Assembly: GCF_018128545.1 (NCBI RefSeq) | Contig: NZ_JAGSND010000004.1 | Span: forward strand, 62,001 to 126,000 | Source of the DNA: Sinanaerobacter chloroacetimidivorans | GTDB taxonomy: Bacteria > Bacillota > Clostridia > Peptostreptococcales > Anaerovoracaceae | DNA length: 64,000 nt | Direction of reading: 5' to 3' | In this document: piece by piece, positions 26,888 to 35,665 of the stretch | Position numbering within the stretch: position 1 is the stretch's first letter | Layout: each line of letters opens with the position of its first letter | The notes under the pieces: generated by a model | What the model saw: the letters and a program-made list of their open reading frames with translations, nothing else | Database searches by the model: none | What the model was told of the DNA's origin: nothing | Translations under genes and position numbers: made by a program

Positions 26888-27670
26888 ATGAAAAAGTATG
26901 TAAGTTTAGGACTAGTTCTGTTGCTGTTGGTCAGTATGCTGGCAGGCTGCGGCGGAGGCGCCAAAGAGGATACAGATGAGGGTACACCTAAAGCAAAAGT
27001 ATATAATATTGCAACAGATACCACTTTTGCTCCATTTGAATTCCAGAATGATGCCGGCGAATATGTTGGAATCGACATTGAGATTCTTGCAGCCATCGCA
27101 GAGGATCAGGGTTTTGAGTATAAGCTCAATCCATTGGGATTCAGTGCAGCAGTAGCAGCTCTGGAATCGAATCAGACGGATGCGGTAATTGCGGGGATGA
27201 GCATTACCGAAGAGCGCCAGAAGAAATATGATTTCTCCGAGGCTTATTATGATTCCGGCGTTGTAATGGCAATCAGCGCTACCAATGACACCATCACGTC
27301 CTATGATGATCTGAAAGGTAAGAAAGTTGCCGTTAAGACAGGTACAGAAGGTGCGACTTTTGCAGAGTCCATCAAAGATCAATACGGATTCCAGGTCGTT
27401 TATTTCGATGAATCCCCATTCATGTATGAAGATGTAAAAACGGGAAACTCCGTAGCATGCTTCGAGGATTATCCTGTCATGGGTTACGGAATCACTCAGG
27501 GAAATGGCCTGAAGATGGTAACGGACATGGAAAAGGGCTCTTCCTATGGCTTTGCTGTTTTGAAGGGTAAAAATACAGAGCTTCTGGAAATGTTTGACGC
27601 GGGACTGAAAAATATCAGAGATAACGGAAAGTATCAGGAGATTTTAGACAAATATATTGCTGCTGAATAA
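26888..27670 (+). CDS. Polar amino acid ABC transporter substrate-binding lipoprotein, 260 aa
   Basis: Lipoprotein signal with lipobox LAGC around residue 23, then an SBP type 3 domain (NIATDTTFAPFEFQNDAGEYVGIDIEILAAIAEDQGF; the DAVIAGMSITEERQKKYDFSEAYYDSG hallmark). It binds an amino acid of the glutamine/arginine/cystine class outside the membrane. The aspartate and arginine-type contacts cannot be resolved to a specific ligand by eye. First gene of a compact SBP-permease-ATPase operon, with GGGAGGA before the ATG. Confidence 0.93.
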   Translation: MKKYVSLGLVLLLLVSMLAGCGGGAKEDTDEGTPKAKVYNIATDTTFAPFEFQNDAGEYVGIDIEILAAIAEDQGFEYKLNPLGFSAAVAALESNQTDAVIAGMSITEERQKKYDFSEAYYDSGVVMAISATNDTITSYDDLKGKKVAVKTGTEGATFAESIKDQYGFQVVYFDESPFMYEDVKTGNSVACFEDYPVMGYGITQGNGLKMVTDMEKGSSYGFAVLKGKNTELLEMFDAGLKNIRDNGKYQEILDKYIAAE

Positions 27671-27682
27671 TGAGGAACAATA

Positions 27683-28348
27683 ATGAACTTAGTTAAAGTT
27701 TTCGGCGAAGTAAATCCGCTTTTATTAGAAGGCTTAAAGATGACCATAGCGGTGACAGTTTTGTCACTGCTATTGGCGTTTGTTTTGGGACTGTGCTCCT
27801 GCTTTTTTGCTCTTTCGAAAAAAGCGCCGCTTCGCTGGATATCGAAAATATATGTTGGGCTTATACGAGGAACTCCGCTGCTGGTACAGGTGTTCTATAT
27901 TTATTTTGCAATACCGCAGCTGCTTCAGTTTATAGGATTTGAAGTACGGTTTACGCCTTTTATTGCCGGACTGATTACGTTGACACTGAATGCCGGAGCG
28001 TATATGTCGGAAATTTTCCGGGGAGCTATCAATGCGGTAAATACGGGGCAGATGGAGGCGGCTAGAAGCCTTGGCCTTTCCAACGGACAGGCTATGAAAA
28101 AGGTTATCCTGCCTCAGGCATTGCGTATCTGTCTGCCGTCTCTGGTCAATCAGTTTATCATCACATTAAAGGATTCATCTCTCATTTCAGTCATAGCTTT
28201 TGCGGATATCATGTATCAGGCAAAAATATATGTAGGGCGCTCCATGGAGGCTTTTGCAACCTATACTTTGGTCGCTTTATATTATTTCATTTTGATTGCC
28301 ATACTTAGTTACCTCGCAAAGATTGTTGAGAGGAGAGTGAATATATGA
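27683..28348 (+). CDS. Polar amino acid ABC transporter permease, 221 aa
   Basis: A single permease subunit of the HisMQ type with about five membrane helices, the [18 protein letters not shown] opening, and the EAA loop ([26 protein letters not shown]) that contacts the ATPase. It starts 12 bases after the binding protein gene and overlaps the ATPase start by four bases (ATGA). Because only one permease gene is present, the transporter is probably a homodimer in the membrane. Confidence 0.94.
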   Translation: MNLVKVFGEVNPLLLEGLKMTIAVTVLSLLLAFVLGLCSCFFALSKKAPLRWISKIYVGLIRGTPLLVQVFYIYFAIPQLLQFIGFEVRFTPFIAGLITLTLNAGAYMSEIFRGAINAVNTGQMEAARSLGLSNGQAMKKVILPQALRICLPSLVNQFIITLKDSSLISVIAFADIMYQAKIYVGRSMEAFATYTLVALYYFILIAILSYLAKIVERRVNI

Positions 28349-29082
28349 CATCGCAGATCGTAATCAATAATCTTCATAAGCACTTTGGCGCGCTGGAAGT
28401 GCTGAAAGGAATCAATCTGGAGATTGAAAAAGGACAGGTTGTCTGTGTTATAGGACCAAGCGGTTCGGGAAAATCAACCTTATTAAGATGCATCAACCGA
28501 CTGGAGGAACCTACCCACGGAGACATTACTGTAGATGATATCATGATTACCGATCCCAAAGTGGACATCAATAAAGTGAGAAGACATATCGGAATGGTAT
28601 TTCAGCAGTTCAACCTATTTCCGCATCTCAGCGTAAAAGAGAACATCATGATGGCACCTCTTGAACTGAAGCTGAAGACCAAAAAGGAAGCTGAGCAAAA
28701 GGCGCTCGAACTATTAGAGAGAGTCGGCCTTGCTGAAAAGGCTGATGCAAGACCAAGACAGCTTTCCGGCGGACAGCAGCAGCGTGTAGCCATTGCCAGA
28801 GCCCTTGCCATGGAGCCCGACATCATGCTTTTCGATGAACCGACTTCCGCATTGGATCCTGAAATGGTGGGTGAAGTGTTGGCGGTCATGAAGGAACTGG
28901 CTGCTATGGGAATGACCATGGTGGTGGTGACTCACGAGATGGGATTTGCGAGAGATGTCGCCGACAGGGTGATCTTTATGGATGAAGGGATTATCATGGA
29001 GGAGGCGCCTCCGGCAGAAATGTTTGCAAATCCGAAAAATCCGAGAACGATAGAGTTCCTGAAAAAGGTACTTTCTGTTTAG
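28345..29082 (+). CDS. Polar amino acid ABC transporter ATPase, 245 aa
   Basis: Complete ABC ATPase: Walker [11 protein letters not shown] loop [14 protein letters not shown], signature LSGGQQQR, Walker [15 protein letters not shown] and H loop [16 protein letters not shown]. The [16 protein letters not shown] segment is typical of the GlnQ/HisP group. Translationally coupled to the permease. Confidence 0.95.
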   Translation: MTSQIVINNLHKHFGALEVLKGINLEIEKGQVVCVIGPSGSGKSTLLRCINRLEEPTHGDITVDDIMITDPKVDINKVRRHIGMVFQQFNLFPHLSVKENIMMAPLELKLKTKKEAEQKALELLERVGLAEKADARPRQLSGGQQQRVAIARALAMEPDIMLFDEPTSALDPEMVGEVLAVMKELAAMGMTMVVVTHEMGFARDVADRVIFMDEGIIMEEAPPAEMFANPKNPRTIEFLKKVLSV

Positions 29083-29177
29083 AATTTATTTCTGTTTTTA
29101 ATTTCTGTAGGTTGATTGAAAACATAACTTCCGTTTTCTATACAGTATCCAACAGAAAATTCACCAAGAAGAAGCTG

Positions 29178-29220
29178 AGCCAGCTGATACGGGTTGTGAC
29201 CGTTGAGGCTGGCTTTTCTT
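29178..29220 (+). terminator. Intrinsic terminator after the amino acid ABC operon
   Basis: An outer stem AGCCAGC/GCTGGCT with an inner ACGG/CCGT pairing, followed by TTTTCTTGTTT. Confidence 0.7.
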
Positions 29221-29323
29221 GTTTGTCTGACATAACGTAGTAAATTTGGGGTGATGATTGAAAAAATTTTATTTATATGGTAATCTTTTCATAAATGTAT
29301 AAAAAGTAAAAGGAGGTAATGAT

Positions 29324-30340
29324 TTGAAAAATTTTCTTTTAACCTTTATTTTAACCCTAACTTTAGTATTGGGTATTTTCTCGGCAACTGTATTCGGTAC
29401 GGATACATCAAGCGAAAAGAGGTATGAACTTCCGTATTATGGTACGTATATCAAAGTTTCAAATGTTGTGAAAGATAATGGCAATGACTACATCACCACT
29501 ATGGATATCAAATTAGATAGTGGGGAAACACGTAAATTGGAAATTGTCAAAGATTTATATATAGAAGCAACAGCACCTTGCAAGGTTACGTACGGTTTTG
29601 GTAAACAATATATTAATTATGCAAAAAAAATGGAAGATGGTTCGTTTGAATCTGATTATTCAAAACAAATTAATTTTGACTTAAAAAAGTATTCTTTTTT
29701 TACTACCGATGAAAAGGGTAATATAATTGTTGGAAATACAGTAGATGAAGTCTCTAATGATAGCCCTAGGAATGCAGGAGCTGAGGGCAATTACGTAACT
29801 TTAGGCGAAGGTGTATATATTGTTTCTAACTATGATCCAAGTGCTGGCATTGGTGGTGGACAGTCATTTGAAGATTACAAAGTGATTTTAACTATAAAAG
29901 AGAAACCTCTAATTACAGCCATCCCTACAAGTTCAAAAGTGCTTGTGAACAATGAAGAGAAAACCTTTGATGCATACACAATAAATGGGAACAATTATTT
30001 TAAACTTCGCGATTTGGCAACGGTAGTAGATGGAACAAATAAACAGTTTGAAGTTTCTTGGGATGGATTGAAAAATGCAATTAATCTTATGCCGAATAAA
30101 AAATATACAACGGTTGGTGGCGAGATGCAAATAAGTGCAAGCTCAAAGAAAGAAAATGCAGTTCTTTCTACATCAAAGATATATGTGGACGGTAAGGAAA
30201 CGGCATTAACTGCATACACAATTAATAACAATAATTATTTCAAGTTACGTGATATTGCAAAATTGTTTGACATTGGAGTAACTTGGGATGGAGCTACAAG
30301 TACGATTGGAATTGATACGTCAAACAATTATACTGAATAA
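29324..30340 (+). CDS. Secreted protein with two C-terminal stalk domains, 338 aa
   Basis: A signal peptide (LLTFILTLTLVLGIFSATVFG) is followed by an unassigned region (about 25-195). Two related copper amine oxidase-like stalk repeats then follow, each containing AYTINxNNYFKLRDxA (about 205-260 and 290-335). The start is TTG at 29324, supported by AAAGGAGG at good spacing. The coding sequence is more AT-rich than its neighbours. Probably a surface-associated protein of unknown role, perhaps recently acquired. Confidence 0.78.
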   Translation: MKNFLLTFILTLTLVLGIFSATVFGTDTSSEKRYELPYYGTYIKVSNVVKDNGNDYITTMDIKLDSGETRKLEIVKDLYIEATAPCKVTYGFGKQYINYAKKMEDGSFESDYSKQINFDLKKYSFFTTDEKGNIIVGNTVDEVSNDSPRNAGAEGNYVTLGEGVYIVSNYDPSAGIGGGQSFEDYKVILTIKEKPLITAIPTSSKVLVNNEEKTFDAYTINGNNYFKLRDLATVVDGTNKQFEVSWDGLKNAINLMPNKKYTTVGGEMQISASSKKENAVLSTSKIYVDGKETALTAYTINNNNYFKLRDIAKLFDIGVTWDGATSTIGIDTSNNYTE

Positions 30341-30416
30341 AAAACCATAATGTGCGATAAAGTTTCACTCCAAAGAAATAGGGTGGTAATTTTACACAAT
30401 ATATAGGTAAGCAAAG

Positions 30417-30445
30417 AGGCAAGCCTAAAATTTATAGGCTTGCCT
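30417..30445. terminator. Bidirectional hairpin terminator between convergent genes
   Basis: A perfect 11-base stem (AGGCAAGCCTA/TAGGCTTGCCT) with a 7-base loop between two convergent secreted-protein genes. The T runs are short on both sides. Confidence 0.7.
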
Positions 30446-30495
30446 TTGTGACAGTTTAGATAACGTTAAGGGCGGTCTTCTGTTTGTTTAATCGT

Positions 30496-31425
30496 TTAAT
30501 CCAATAAATGTGCAACCTGTGCATCAAAGTGAATGACGATGTATTGTGCTTTATCTGCCGAAACGGAATTGGTAAATTCACCTGGAGCCCCGTTCGTAGC
30601 CTTAAAGGTTTCTTCACTGTCATATACGCCAAAGTGCATATGGGTTACCGTATGCAGTCCCGAAGGTGTAAATGTGGCAGTATATTTCCCGTCAACGATG
30701 GTTAATTTTACAGAACCGATTAAAGTGCCTTTGCTGATATCGTTCTGTCCCGCACCGGCGTAGACGTTATACTCGCTTCCGTCAGCCGTCGCGCCCTCTA
30801 CAGGAATATACCAGCCCCATTTATTTGTGCCCATCATAGTGTTCAGACTGCCGGTACCCTGAGCCCAGGCGGTTTCATCCGTATAATATACGGGCGGTTC
30901 TGCAGGAGGAACGAAGTTTGCGTTGCAAGTCATAAAATGACTTAACGCCGGATAATTATTGGTAAAATTCTGTATCGCAAATGCCGCACATTCCCCTGCT
31001 TTCAGAGGCTCCTTAAAGGTAACAAGATAAACGCCGTTTCCTGCTTTTATGTAGATAGTTTTCAATTCCTGGTCAATACCCTCAACCGTATACGGGGCAA
31101 TGTAGTGAACCACTGCTTCGTATTTTGTCTGTTGGGTGACGGTAACATAATCATTGAATGAGTAAAGCGGCAATTTAGCAGCCTGATTTAGAACATACGG
31201 ATAAGTCTTATCTGACGACAAGAATCCTTCATAACCAGGCTCCTTTTTTAATTCTGTCGTGTTTCCCTGCAGTATAAATTCATAATTAATGCTTGACTGG
31301 CTGATAAGACTGCATTGATGAGTGGCAGGGTCAAAACTTGCGGTATCTGCTGCTGATACATTTATTACGGATATAGCTAATGCTAGAATCAGAACCATTA
31401 CTAAACTAAATACTTTCTTTTTCAT
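30496..31425 (-). CDS. Secreted protein of unknown function behind a cyclic di-GMP riboswitch, 309 aa
   Basis: It begins with a clear signal peptide (KKKVFSLVMVLILALAISVINVSAA). The mature part is rich in aromatic and small residues. Its C-terminal half (from TDETAWAQGTGSLNTMMGTNKWGWYIP) has beta-sandwich character with repeated short strands. No sortase motif, catalytic motif or transmembrane anchor is visible, so it is probably exported to the surface or medium. GGGAGA precedes the ATG. What marks it out is its leader: a promoter, a cyclic di-GMP-I type aptamer and an overlapping terminator lie within 260 bases upstream. This suggests expression linked to the sessile/motile switch. Confidence 0.75.
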   Translation of the reverse strand: MKKKVFSLVMVLILALAISVINVSAADTASFDPATHQCSLISQSSINYEFILQGNTTELKKEPGYEGFLSSDKTYPYVLNQAAKLPLYSFNDYVTVTQQTKYEAVVHYIAPYTVEGIDQELKTIYIKAGNGVYLVTFKEPLKAGECAAFAIQNFTNNYPALSHFMTCNANFVPPAEPPVYYTDETAWAQGTGSLNTMMGTNKWGWYIPVEGATADGSEYNVYAGAGQNDISKGTLIGSVKLTIVDGKYTATFTPSGLHTVTHMHFGVYDSEETFKATNGAPGEFTNSVSADKAQYIVIHFDAQVAHLLD

Positions 31426-31522
31426 GTAAATTCTCCCTTCGATTAATAAATTTCACAGTATTTTTTTATAAAAAGGGGCTGTGATTCCACCTTTTTATTC
31501 CGAGGTGTTTTCCCTGAGCAAT

Positions 31523-31572
31523 AAAAAAGCCGCCAACAGAAAATAGACCTCACTCTATTTTTTGATGGCAGC
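31523..31572 (-). terminator. Riboswitch-controlled intrinsic terminator
   Basis: On the minus strand, GCTGCCA pairs with TGGCGGC and AAAATAGA with TCTATTTT, followed by six T residues. The 5' arm reuses the GCTGCC that closes the aptamer P1 helix, so aptamer folding and terminator folding exclude each other. Confidence 0.8.
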
Positions 31573-31636
31573 CCGACTGTTAATTATTAATGAATTAACT
31601 CTTAGCTTTGCGCGCTATATCAATAGCTTGCCTTTT
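31564..31636 (-). ncRNA. Cyclic di-GMP-I (GEMM-I) riboswitch aptamer
   Basis: Read on the minus strand, the leader contains, in order: AAGGCAAGC; a short GCTAT/ATAGC hairpin; the conserved GCGCAAAGCTA core; a TTAATT/AATTAA hairpin; and CAGTCGGGCTGCC. This is the pattern of GEMM-I aptamers (GGCAAA..., ACGCAAAGC..., GCCGGGTTGCC). P1 forms between GGCA and TGCC. The usual GNRA tetraloop on P2 is not evident, so a related GEMM variant cannot be excluded. Since the terminator steals the 3' strand of P1, ligand binding should favour read-through (an ON switch). Confidence 0.72.
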
Positions 31637-31655
31637 TCATCAATTTAGTAATGTG

Positions 31656-31684
31656 ATATTAGCATAATAAAAATGGAGAGTCAA
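31656..31684 (-). promoter_or_regulatory. Sigma-A promoter for the riboswitch-controlled gene
   Basis: On the minus strand TTGACT and TAATAT are separated by exactly 17 bases. Transcription would start about 10-15 bases before the aptamer, the expected spacing. Confidence 0.75.
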
Positions 31685-31828
31685 GAGAAAAAATTGTCAT
31701 AAAAAATATTTATAAAGCATTGGAATTCCTAAATAAAATTACAAAGTAACGCCGGATTTGTTATAATAATTTCAGAAAAATGAACAAACCTAAATCTTAT
31801 CAAAATGTTTAGAAAGGTAATCAATAAA

Positions 31829-32971
31829 ATGGAAGAGCAAAATACGATGCTGGAATACATGGACGAAATTGAAAAATCTATGAAAAGGATCGGTAAGGAT
31901 GACATCTTGACCGGCACCATCATATCTGTCAATGACGAAGAAATCATCGTTAACATTGGCTATATCTCCGATGGGATCATTGGAAAGGAAGAGCTGGTGG
32001 AAGGATGGGAATACAAGGAGGGAGACGAGATTTCCGCCTATGTACTTGATCCCCATGATCAAGAAGGTAATGTGGTGCTTTCGCATAAAAAAGCAGAAGC
32101 TATTGTGGGCTGGGATGATTTGGAGGATGCTTTTGAAGAAAAAAAGGTAACTCCTGTTAAGGTGACGGAAGTTGTCAAAGGCGGAGTTGCTGCAGTTTAC
32201 CGAAATGTCAGCTGCTTTATTCCTGCTTCTCTTTTATCCTACCGTTACGTAGAGGATCTGTCTTCCTATTTGGGTAAGAATTTGGACGTAATTGTTGAGG
32301 ATTTTGACAGAGAAAAGAAACGTGTGGTGCTTTCCAGAAAGGCCATTGAGGTTGTGGAGAGGCAGGATAAAAAGGTAAAACTCATGGAACAGCTGCAGAC
32401 CGGGGAAATGCGTCAGGGCATGGTAACCAAGCTGATGAAATTTGGTGCGTTTGTGGATCTTGGCGGAGTAGAAGGGCTTATCCATCTGGACGATCTCGCC
32501 TGGCACCGGGTGAACCATCCGTCGGAAGTGGTATCCGAAGGGGATTCGGTCACCGTTTATGTTGCCAATATTGATAAAAAGACAGGAAAAATTGGCTTGA
32601 TACTTAAAAAAGTCGATGAAGATCCATGGCAAGGCGTTTCCGATTATTACGCAGTAGGCGATCTGGTAGAAGGAACTGTTGTCAGACTCATGGATTTCGG
32701 AGCTTTTGTTGAAATAGAAGCCGGAGTAGAGGGGCTGGTTCATCTGTCGGAAATTTCATCTGAAAGGGTTCGAAAGCCTTCGGATGCTTTAAAGGTCGGT
32801 GATCAGATACAGGCTGTCATTCTGAAAGTGGACGAGGCAAATAAAAAAATGAGCTTAAGCATAAAGGATGCAGTGGGCCAAGCCTCAGAGGAATTCGAAC
32901 TTGTTCAGGAAGAGCAGGGAACGACCTTGGGGGATCTGTTCGGGGATAAATTTAAAGACTTTTTCAAATAA
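31829..32971 (+). CDS. S1-domain RNA-binding protein (ribosomal protein S1-like), 380 aa
   Basis: Four S1 (OB-fold) repeats, at about 28-95, 110-180, 195-265 and 282-350. The last two are the most canonical (GMVTKLMKFGAFVDLGGVEGLIHLDDL and GTVVRLMDFGAFVEIEAGVEGLVHLSEIS). An acidic tail follows. Clostridial S1-like proteins of this size bind mRNA and may help translation initiation. The start at 31829 follows AGAAAGG; an ATG 24 bases earlier lies upstream of that site. It is divergent from the riboswitch transcript. Confidence 0.88.
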   Translation: MEEQNTMLEYMDEIEKSMKRIGKDDILTGTIISVNDEEIIVNIGYISDGIIGKEELVEGWEYKEGDEISAYVLDPHDQEGNVVLSHKKAEAIVGWDDLEDAFEEKKVTPVKVTEVVKGGVAAVYRNVSCFIPASLLSYRYVEDLSSYLGKNLDVIVEDFDREKKRVVLSRKAIEVVERQDKKVKLMEQLQTGEMRQGMVTKLMKFGAFVDLGGVEGLIHLDDLAWHRVNHPSEVVSEGDSVTVYVANIDKKTGKIGLILKKVDEDPWQGVSDYYAVGDLVEGTVVRLMDFGAFVEIEAGVEGLVHLSEISSERVRKPSDALKVGDQIQAVILKVDEANKKMSLSIKDAVGQASEEFELVQEEQGTTLGDLFGDKFKDFFK

Positions 32972-33021
32972 AATAAATTACTAAAATAAAAAAATTAACA
33001 TACCGTAACTCTTGGAGCAAT

Positions 33022-33052
33022 AAAGCCTGGTGATGCAAAACCGGGCTTTTTT
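33022..33052. terminator. Intrinsic terminator after the S1 gene
   Basis: AAAGCCTGG pairs with CCGGGCTTT (one G-T pair), followed by a T run. It abuts the stop codon of the convergent AEC gene and could serve only the S1 gene. Confidence 0.75.
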
Positions 33053-33989
33053 ACAACAGCATAAGGACAATATATCCCGCAAAAGAAACGATGGTATAAT
33101 ATACAACTGTCTGACTGAAAAAATGCCGTTCTTCTTCATTGTCCTTAACAAGTACCGGTAAAAGGTAAGATGGCGGAAGGATTAAGAACGCATAAAAGGC
33201 GATCCTGAAAAAAGGATCCATTGGTCCTGCCAACAGTTGGATCAGAACCAATGTGACCGTTCCTACGGAAAGAACCACAGCTATTTTGGCCATTATATAC
33301 AGAGCCATTTTGATGGCAGAGGATCCTTCTATAACGAGGGAATAGCCGATAACCATCAAAATAAGAGGTACCGTAATGTTGGAAATAGACGTCATTGCAC
33401 TGAATAAAGCCCTTCCCCAGAAGAAGGTTTGAATCAGCTGATAAAGGCCGGTTATGTTTACGAAAAGTCCTCCAAAGATCGCCAATATCACCGGCGTTTT
33501 CATAAAATTTTTCATTGTATCGACCAAATTGAATGCCCCGCTATTTTTATATTGAATATAAGGTACGCATACAAACCACGCAAAAAATTCATGACCGAGT
33601 CCGATGAGCATGATCATCGGTAAGTTTTCGGAACCCCAAAGGGCGGCGAAAAGTCCAATGCCAATCATTCCAAACTCAAATCCCCCCATGAACCAAGGGG
33701 TAAAGATAGATCCAAAGACACCGGCCACCCTACGCCTTAAAAAGAAACCTGCCGAATAGAATGCTGTACACATCGCAAACACCAGGACAACTATGATGAT
33801 GTATTTCGCCTCTAAGATTGTCTTTCCAAAAGATAGAAACAAGATACAAGGCAGTGCAACATTAACGATGATGTTTTTCAGCTCATTCATTGCTTGAACA
33901 GATATTACTCTTCTTTTTCTGAGTGCCCATCCAATCATAATGGTCAAAAGCACGGGGAGCAGTTTTTCCAACAGTGCAATCATTTCCAC
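33051..33989 (-). CDS. AEC-family transporter (auxin efflux carrier-like), 312 aa
   Basis: About ten hydrophobic helices in two inverted halves. It opens LLEKLLPVLLTIMIGWALRKRRVIS, then NIIVNVALPCILFLSF, the family's conserved N-P helix break; the C-terminal half ends FYAFLILPPSYLLPVLVKDNEEE. Bacterial members move carboxylates or amino acids (malate, malonate and others). No catabolic genes are adjacent, so the substrate is open. It stands alone between a terminator and the ROK repressor. Confidence 0.85.
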   Translation of the reverse strand: MEMIALLEKLLPVLLTIMIGWALRKRRVISVQAMNELKNIIVNVALPCILFLSFGKTILEAKYIIIVVLVFAMCTAFYSAGFFLRRRVAGVFGSIFTPWFMGGFEFGMIGIGLFAALWGSENLPMIMLIGLGHEFFAWFVCVPYIQYKNSGAFNLVDTMKNFMKTPVILAIFGGLFVNITGLYQLIQTFFWGRALFSAMTSISNITVPLILMVIGYSLVIEGSSAIKMALYIMAKIAVVLSVGTVTLVLIQLLAGPMDPFFRIAFYAFLILPPSYLLPVLVKDNEEERHFFSQTVVYYTIVSFAGYIVLMLL

Positions 33990-34246
33990 AACCCTTTCTT
34001 TTCAATTGAATCAATTGAGGCGTTATTCGTCTATTTCATATATACACTTATCTGAAGCAGTTATTCTTACCATTTATTTTTGTCAATTGTTCCCTTATCA
34101 TTTATTCTTATCATTTATATCATCCTCTGACATCTCGGTCAATAGAAACCTCATATAGAGGGTATTTAGCCTATTGCATTTCTGTTGAACGCTGAAAGAG
34201 AAATATTGCTTGTAATTTATAAAATATTAAATTATAATAGGGGTAC

Positions 34247-34271
34247 GTTTTATAAAAGTATTTTATAAAAC
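34247..34271. promoter_or_regulatory. Palindromic operator before the ROK repressor gene
   Basis: A 25-base perfect palindrome with 11-base arms GTTTTATAAAA and TTTTATAAAAC around GTA lies about 40 bases before the repressor start. This suggests autoregulation. The rest of the 321-base gap (33990-34310) is AT-rich, with a short near-repeat CTTATCATTTAT around 34090-34120 and nothing else evident. Confidence 0.6.
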
Positions 34272-34310
34272 TCAGTTTGAAATTATTTTTTGAGAGAGAG
34301 TCAAACAGAG

Positions 34311-35438
34311 ATGAAAAGAACCACCGCGACAACAACAGATTTAAAGTTAATTAACCGGAACAAGGTGTACCGATATATCTATGAGAATGATAACGTGTCA
34401 AAGCAGGACATTGTTCTGGCACTTGGTCTCAGTCTGCCTACAGTCAGCCAGAATCTAACGGAATTATTTGACCTGGGACTCCTGTGCTATGCAGGTAAAT
34501 TTGAGTCAAGCGGAGGGAGAAAACCGAAAAAGATCTCTATCATTCCCGATGCCAGAATGGTGATTGGCGTGGAAATAAAAATGGGGCACATCAATATTCT
34601 GTCTATTGATCTGAAGGGGAATACTTATCCCAGCGAGCGTCTGGAACTCACTTTTGAGCCAAGCGAACACTACGGAAGATTCCTTGCCGATGAAATCGAA
34701 AATTACATTCAATCAAAAGCAATGAATCCAGAAACTATTCTGGGTGTGGGAATCTCCATTCCCGGAGTGCTGAGCGAGGATAAAAAGCATCTGATCAACG
34801 CACCTACGCTTAAAGCCAGGCATGTTTCCATTGATGCACTAACTAAATATATCGCCCATGAAACATTTATTGAAAACGATGCAAATGCCAGTGCCTTTGC
34901 AGAGCTGCACAGCAGAAAGGAAATGGAAACTCTGGCATTTCTCAGCGCGTCAGAGGGGGTCGGAGGTGCCTTTACCTACAATGGGGTATCGTACACCGGC
35001 AGGAATAACCGAGGCGCCGAGTTTGGACATATGACAGTTGTAAACGGAGGAAAGCAGTGTGCCTGCGGAAAATCAGGATGTTTGGAGGCTTATATCTCTA
35101 CCTCTGTTCTTGCATATGGGAAAGACCGACGGGTAGATACTTTCTTTAAAAAGCTTAAAGAAGGAGATTCTTCCTGTAAAGAAATATGGGAAGAATATCT
35201 GACCTTTTTATGCATGGGGATCAATAATATCAGAACGATATTTGACTGTGATATCATCCTTGGAGGAACCCTGGCCAGGTACATCGGAGATTATTTTGAA
35301 GACATGAAACAACGGCTCAGCAAAATCGCTGTTTTCGAGGAGAATGCAGACTATCTGCACCTGAGCAATTACACTTCCAATGCAAGTGCAATCGGGACCG
35401 CGCTGCATTTTACAGACCAGTTCATAAAGACTGTATAA
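34311..35438 (+). CDS. xylR: ROK-family transcriptional repressor, XylR-like, 375 aa
   Basis: An N-terminal winged HTH (NRNKVYRYIYENDNVSKQDIVLALGLSLPTVSQNLTELFDLGL, about 15-60) is fused to a ROK sugar-kinase-like domain. The domain has GVGISIPGVL, the ENDANASAFAEL motif, GRNNRGAEFGHM and the zinc-type CACGKSGCLEAYIS motif. ATG at 34311 is used; an in-frame TTG 21 bases earlier is possible and neither has a strong ribosome site. The xylose transport and utilisation operon follows directly, and palindromes occur before both, so it is almost certainly the xylose repressor. Confidence 0.88.
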   Translation: MKRTTATTTDLKLINRNKVYRYIYENDNVSKQDIVLALGLSLPTVSQNLTELFDLGLLCYAGKFESSGGRKPKKISIIPDARMVIGVEIKMGHINILSIDLKGNTYPSERLELTFEPSEHYGRFLADEIENYIQSKAMNPETILGVGISIPGVLSEDKKHLINAPTLKARHVSIDALTKYIAHETFIENDANASAFAELHSRKEMETLAFLSASEGVGGAFTYNGVSYTGRNNRGAEFGHMTVVNGGKQCACGKSGCLEAYISTSVLAYGKDRRVDTFFKKLKEGDSSCKEIWEEYLTFLCMGINNIRTIFDCDIILGGTLARYIGDYFEDMKQRLSKIAVFEENADYLHLSNYTSNASAIGTALHFTDQFIKTV

Positions 35439-35458
35439 AGCAATTTCTATATTGATTC

Positions 35459-35492
35459 AACAAAGCCGGAGCATAACAGCCTCGGCTTTGTT
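35459..35492 (+). terminator. Terminator after xylR
   Basis: ACAAAGCCG(G)AG pairs with CTCGGCTTTGT around a short loop. The T run is weak. Confidence 0.65.
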
Positions 35493-35560
35493 CGATTGAG
35501 ACGGGATGCCGAAATTAGAAAGAGATTAAAAAAGTGAAGGAAAAAGTTAAAAAAACACAG

Positions 35561-35624
35561 TTGACAAGTAATTATTTGTAATGATATTATTAAGCCAACT
35601 TTTAGAAAACTGTTTTTCAAAAGT
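35561..35624 (+). promoter_or_regulatory. Promoter and operator of the xylose operon
   Basis: A consensus TTGACA (35561-35566) is followed after 18 bases by TATTAT (35585-35590). Immediately downstream, 35598-35624 is a near-perfect 27-base palindrome with ACTTTTAGAAAAC and GTTTTTCAAAAGT arms. Its AT-rich arms resemble the palindrome before the repressor gene. Binding there would block transcription until xylose is present. Confidence 0.7.
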
Positions 35625-35665
35625 TATTTATCAAACTGCAAAAAAGAATGAAAAGGAGAGAAAAA

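Noticed and set aside
34090..34120. Tandem CTTATCATTTAT repeats upstream of xylR
   Set aside because: Only two imperfect units in AT-rich DNA; likely chance.
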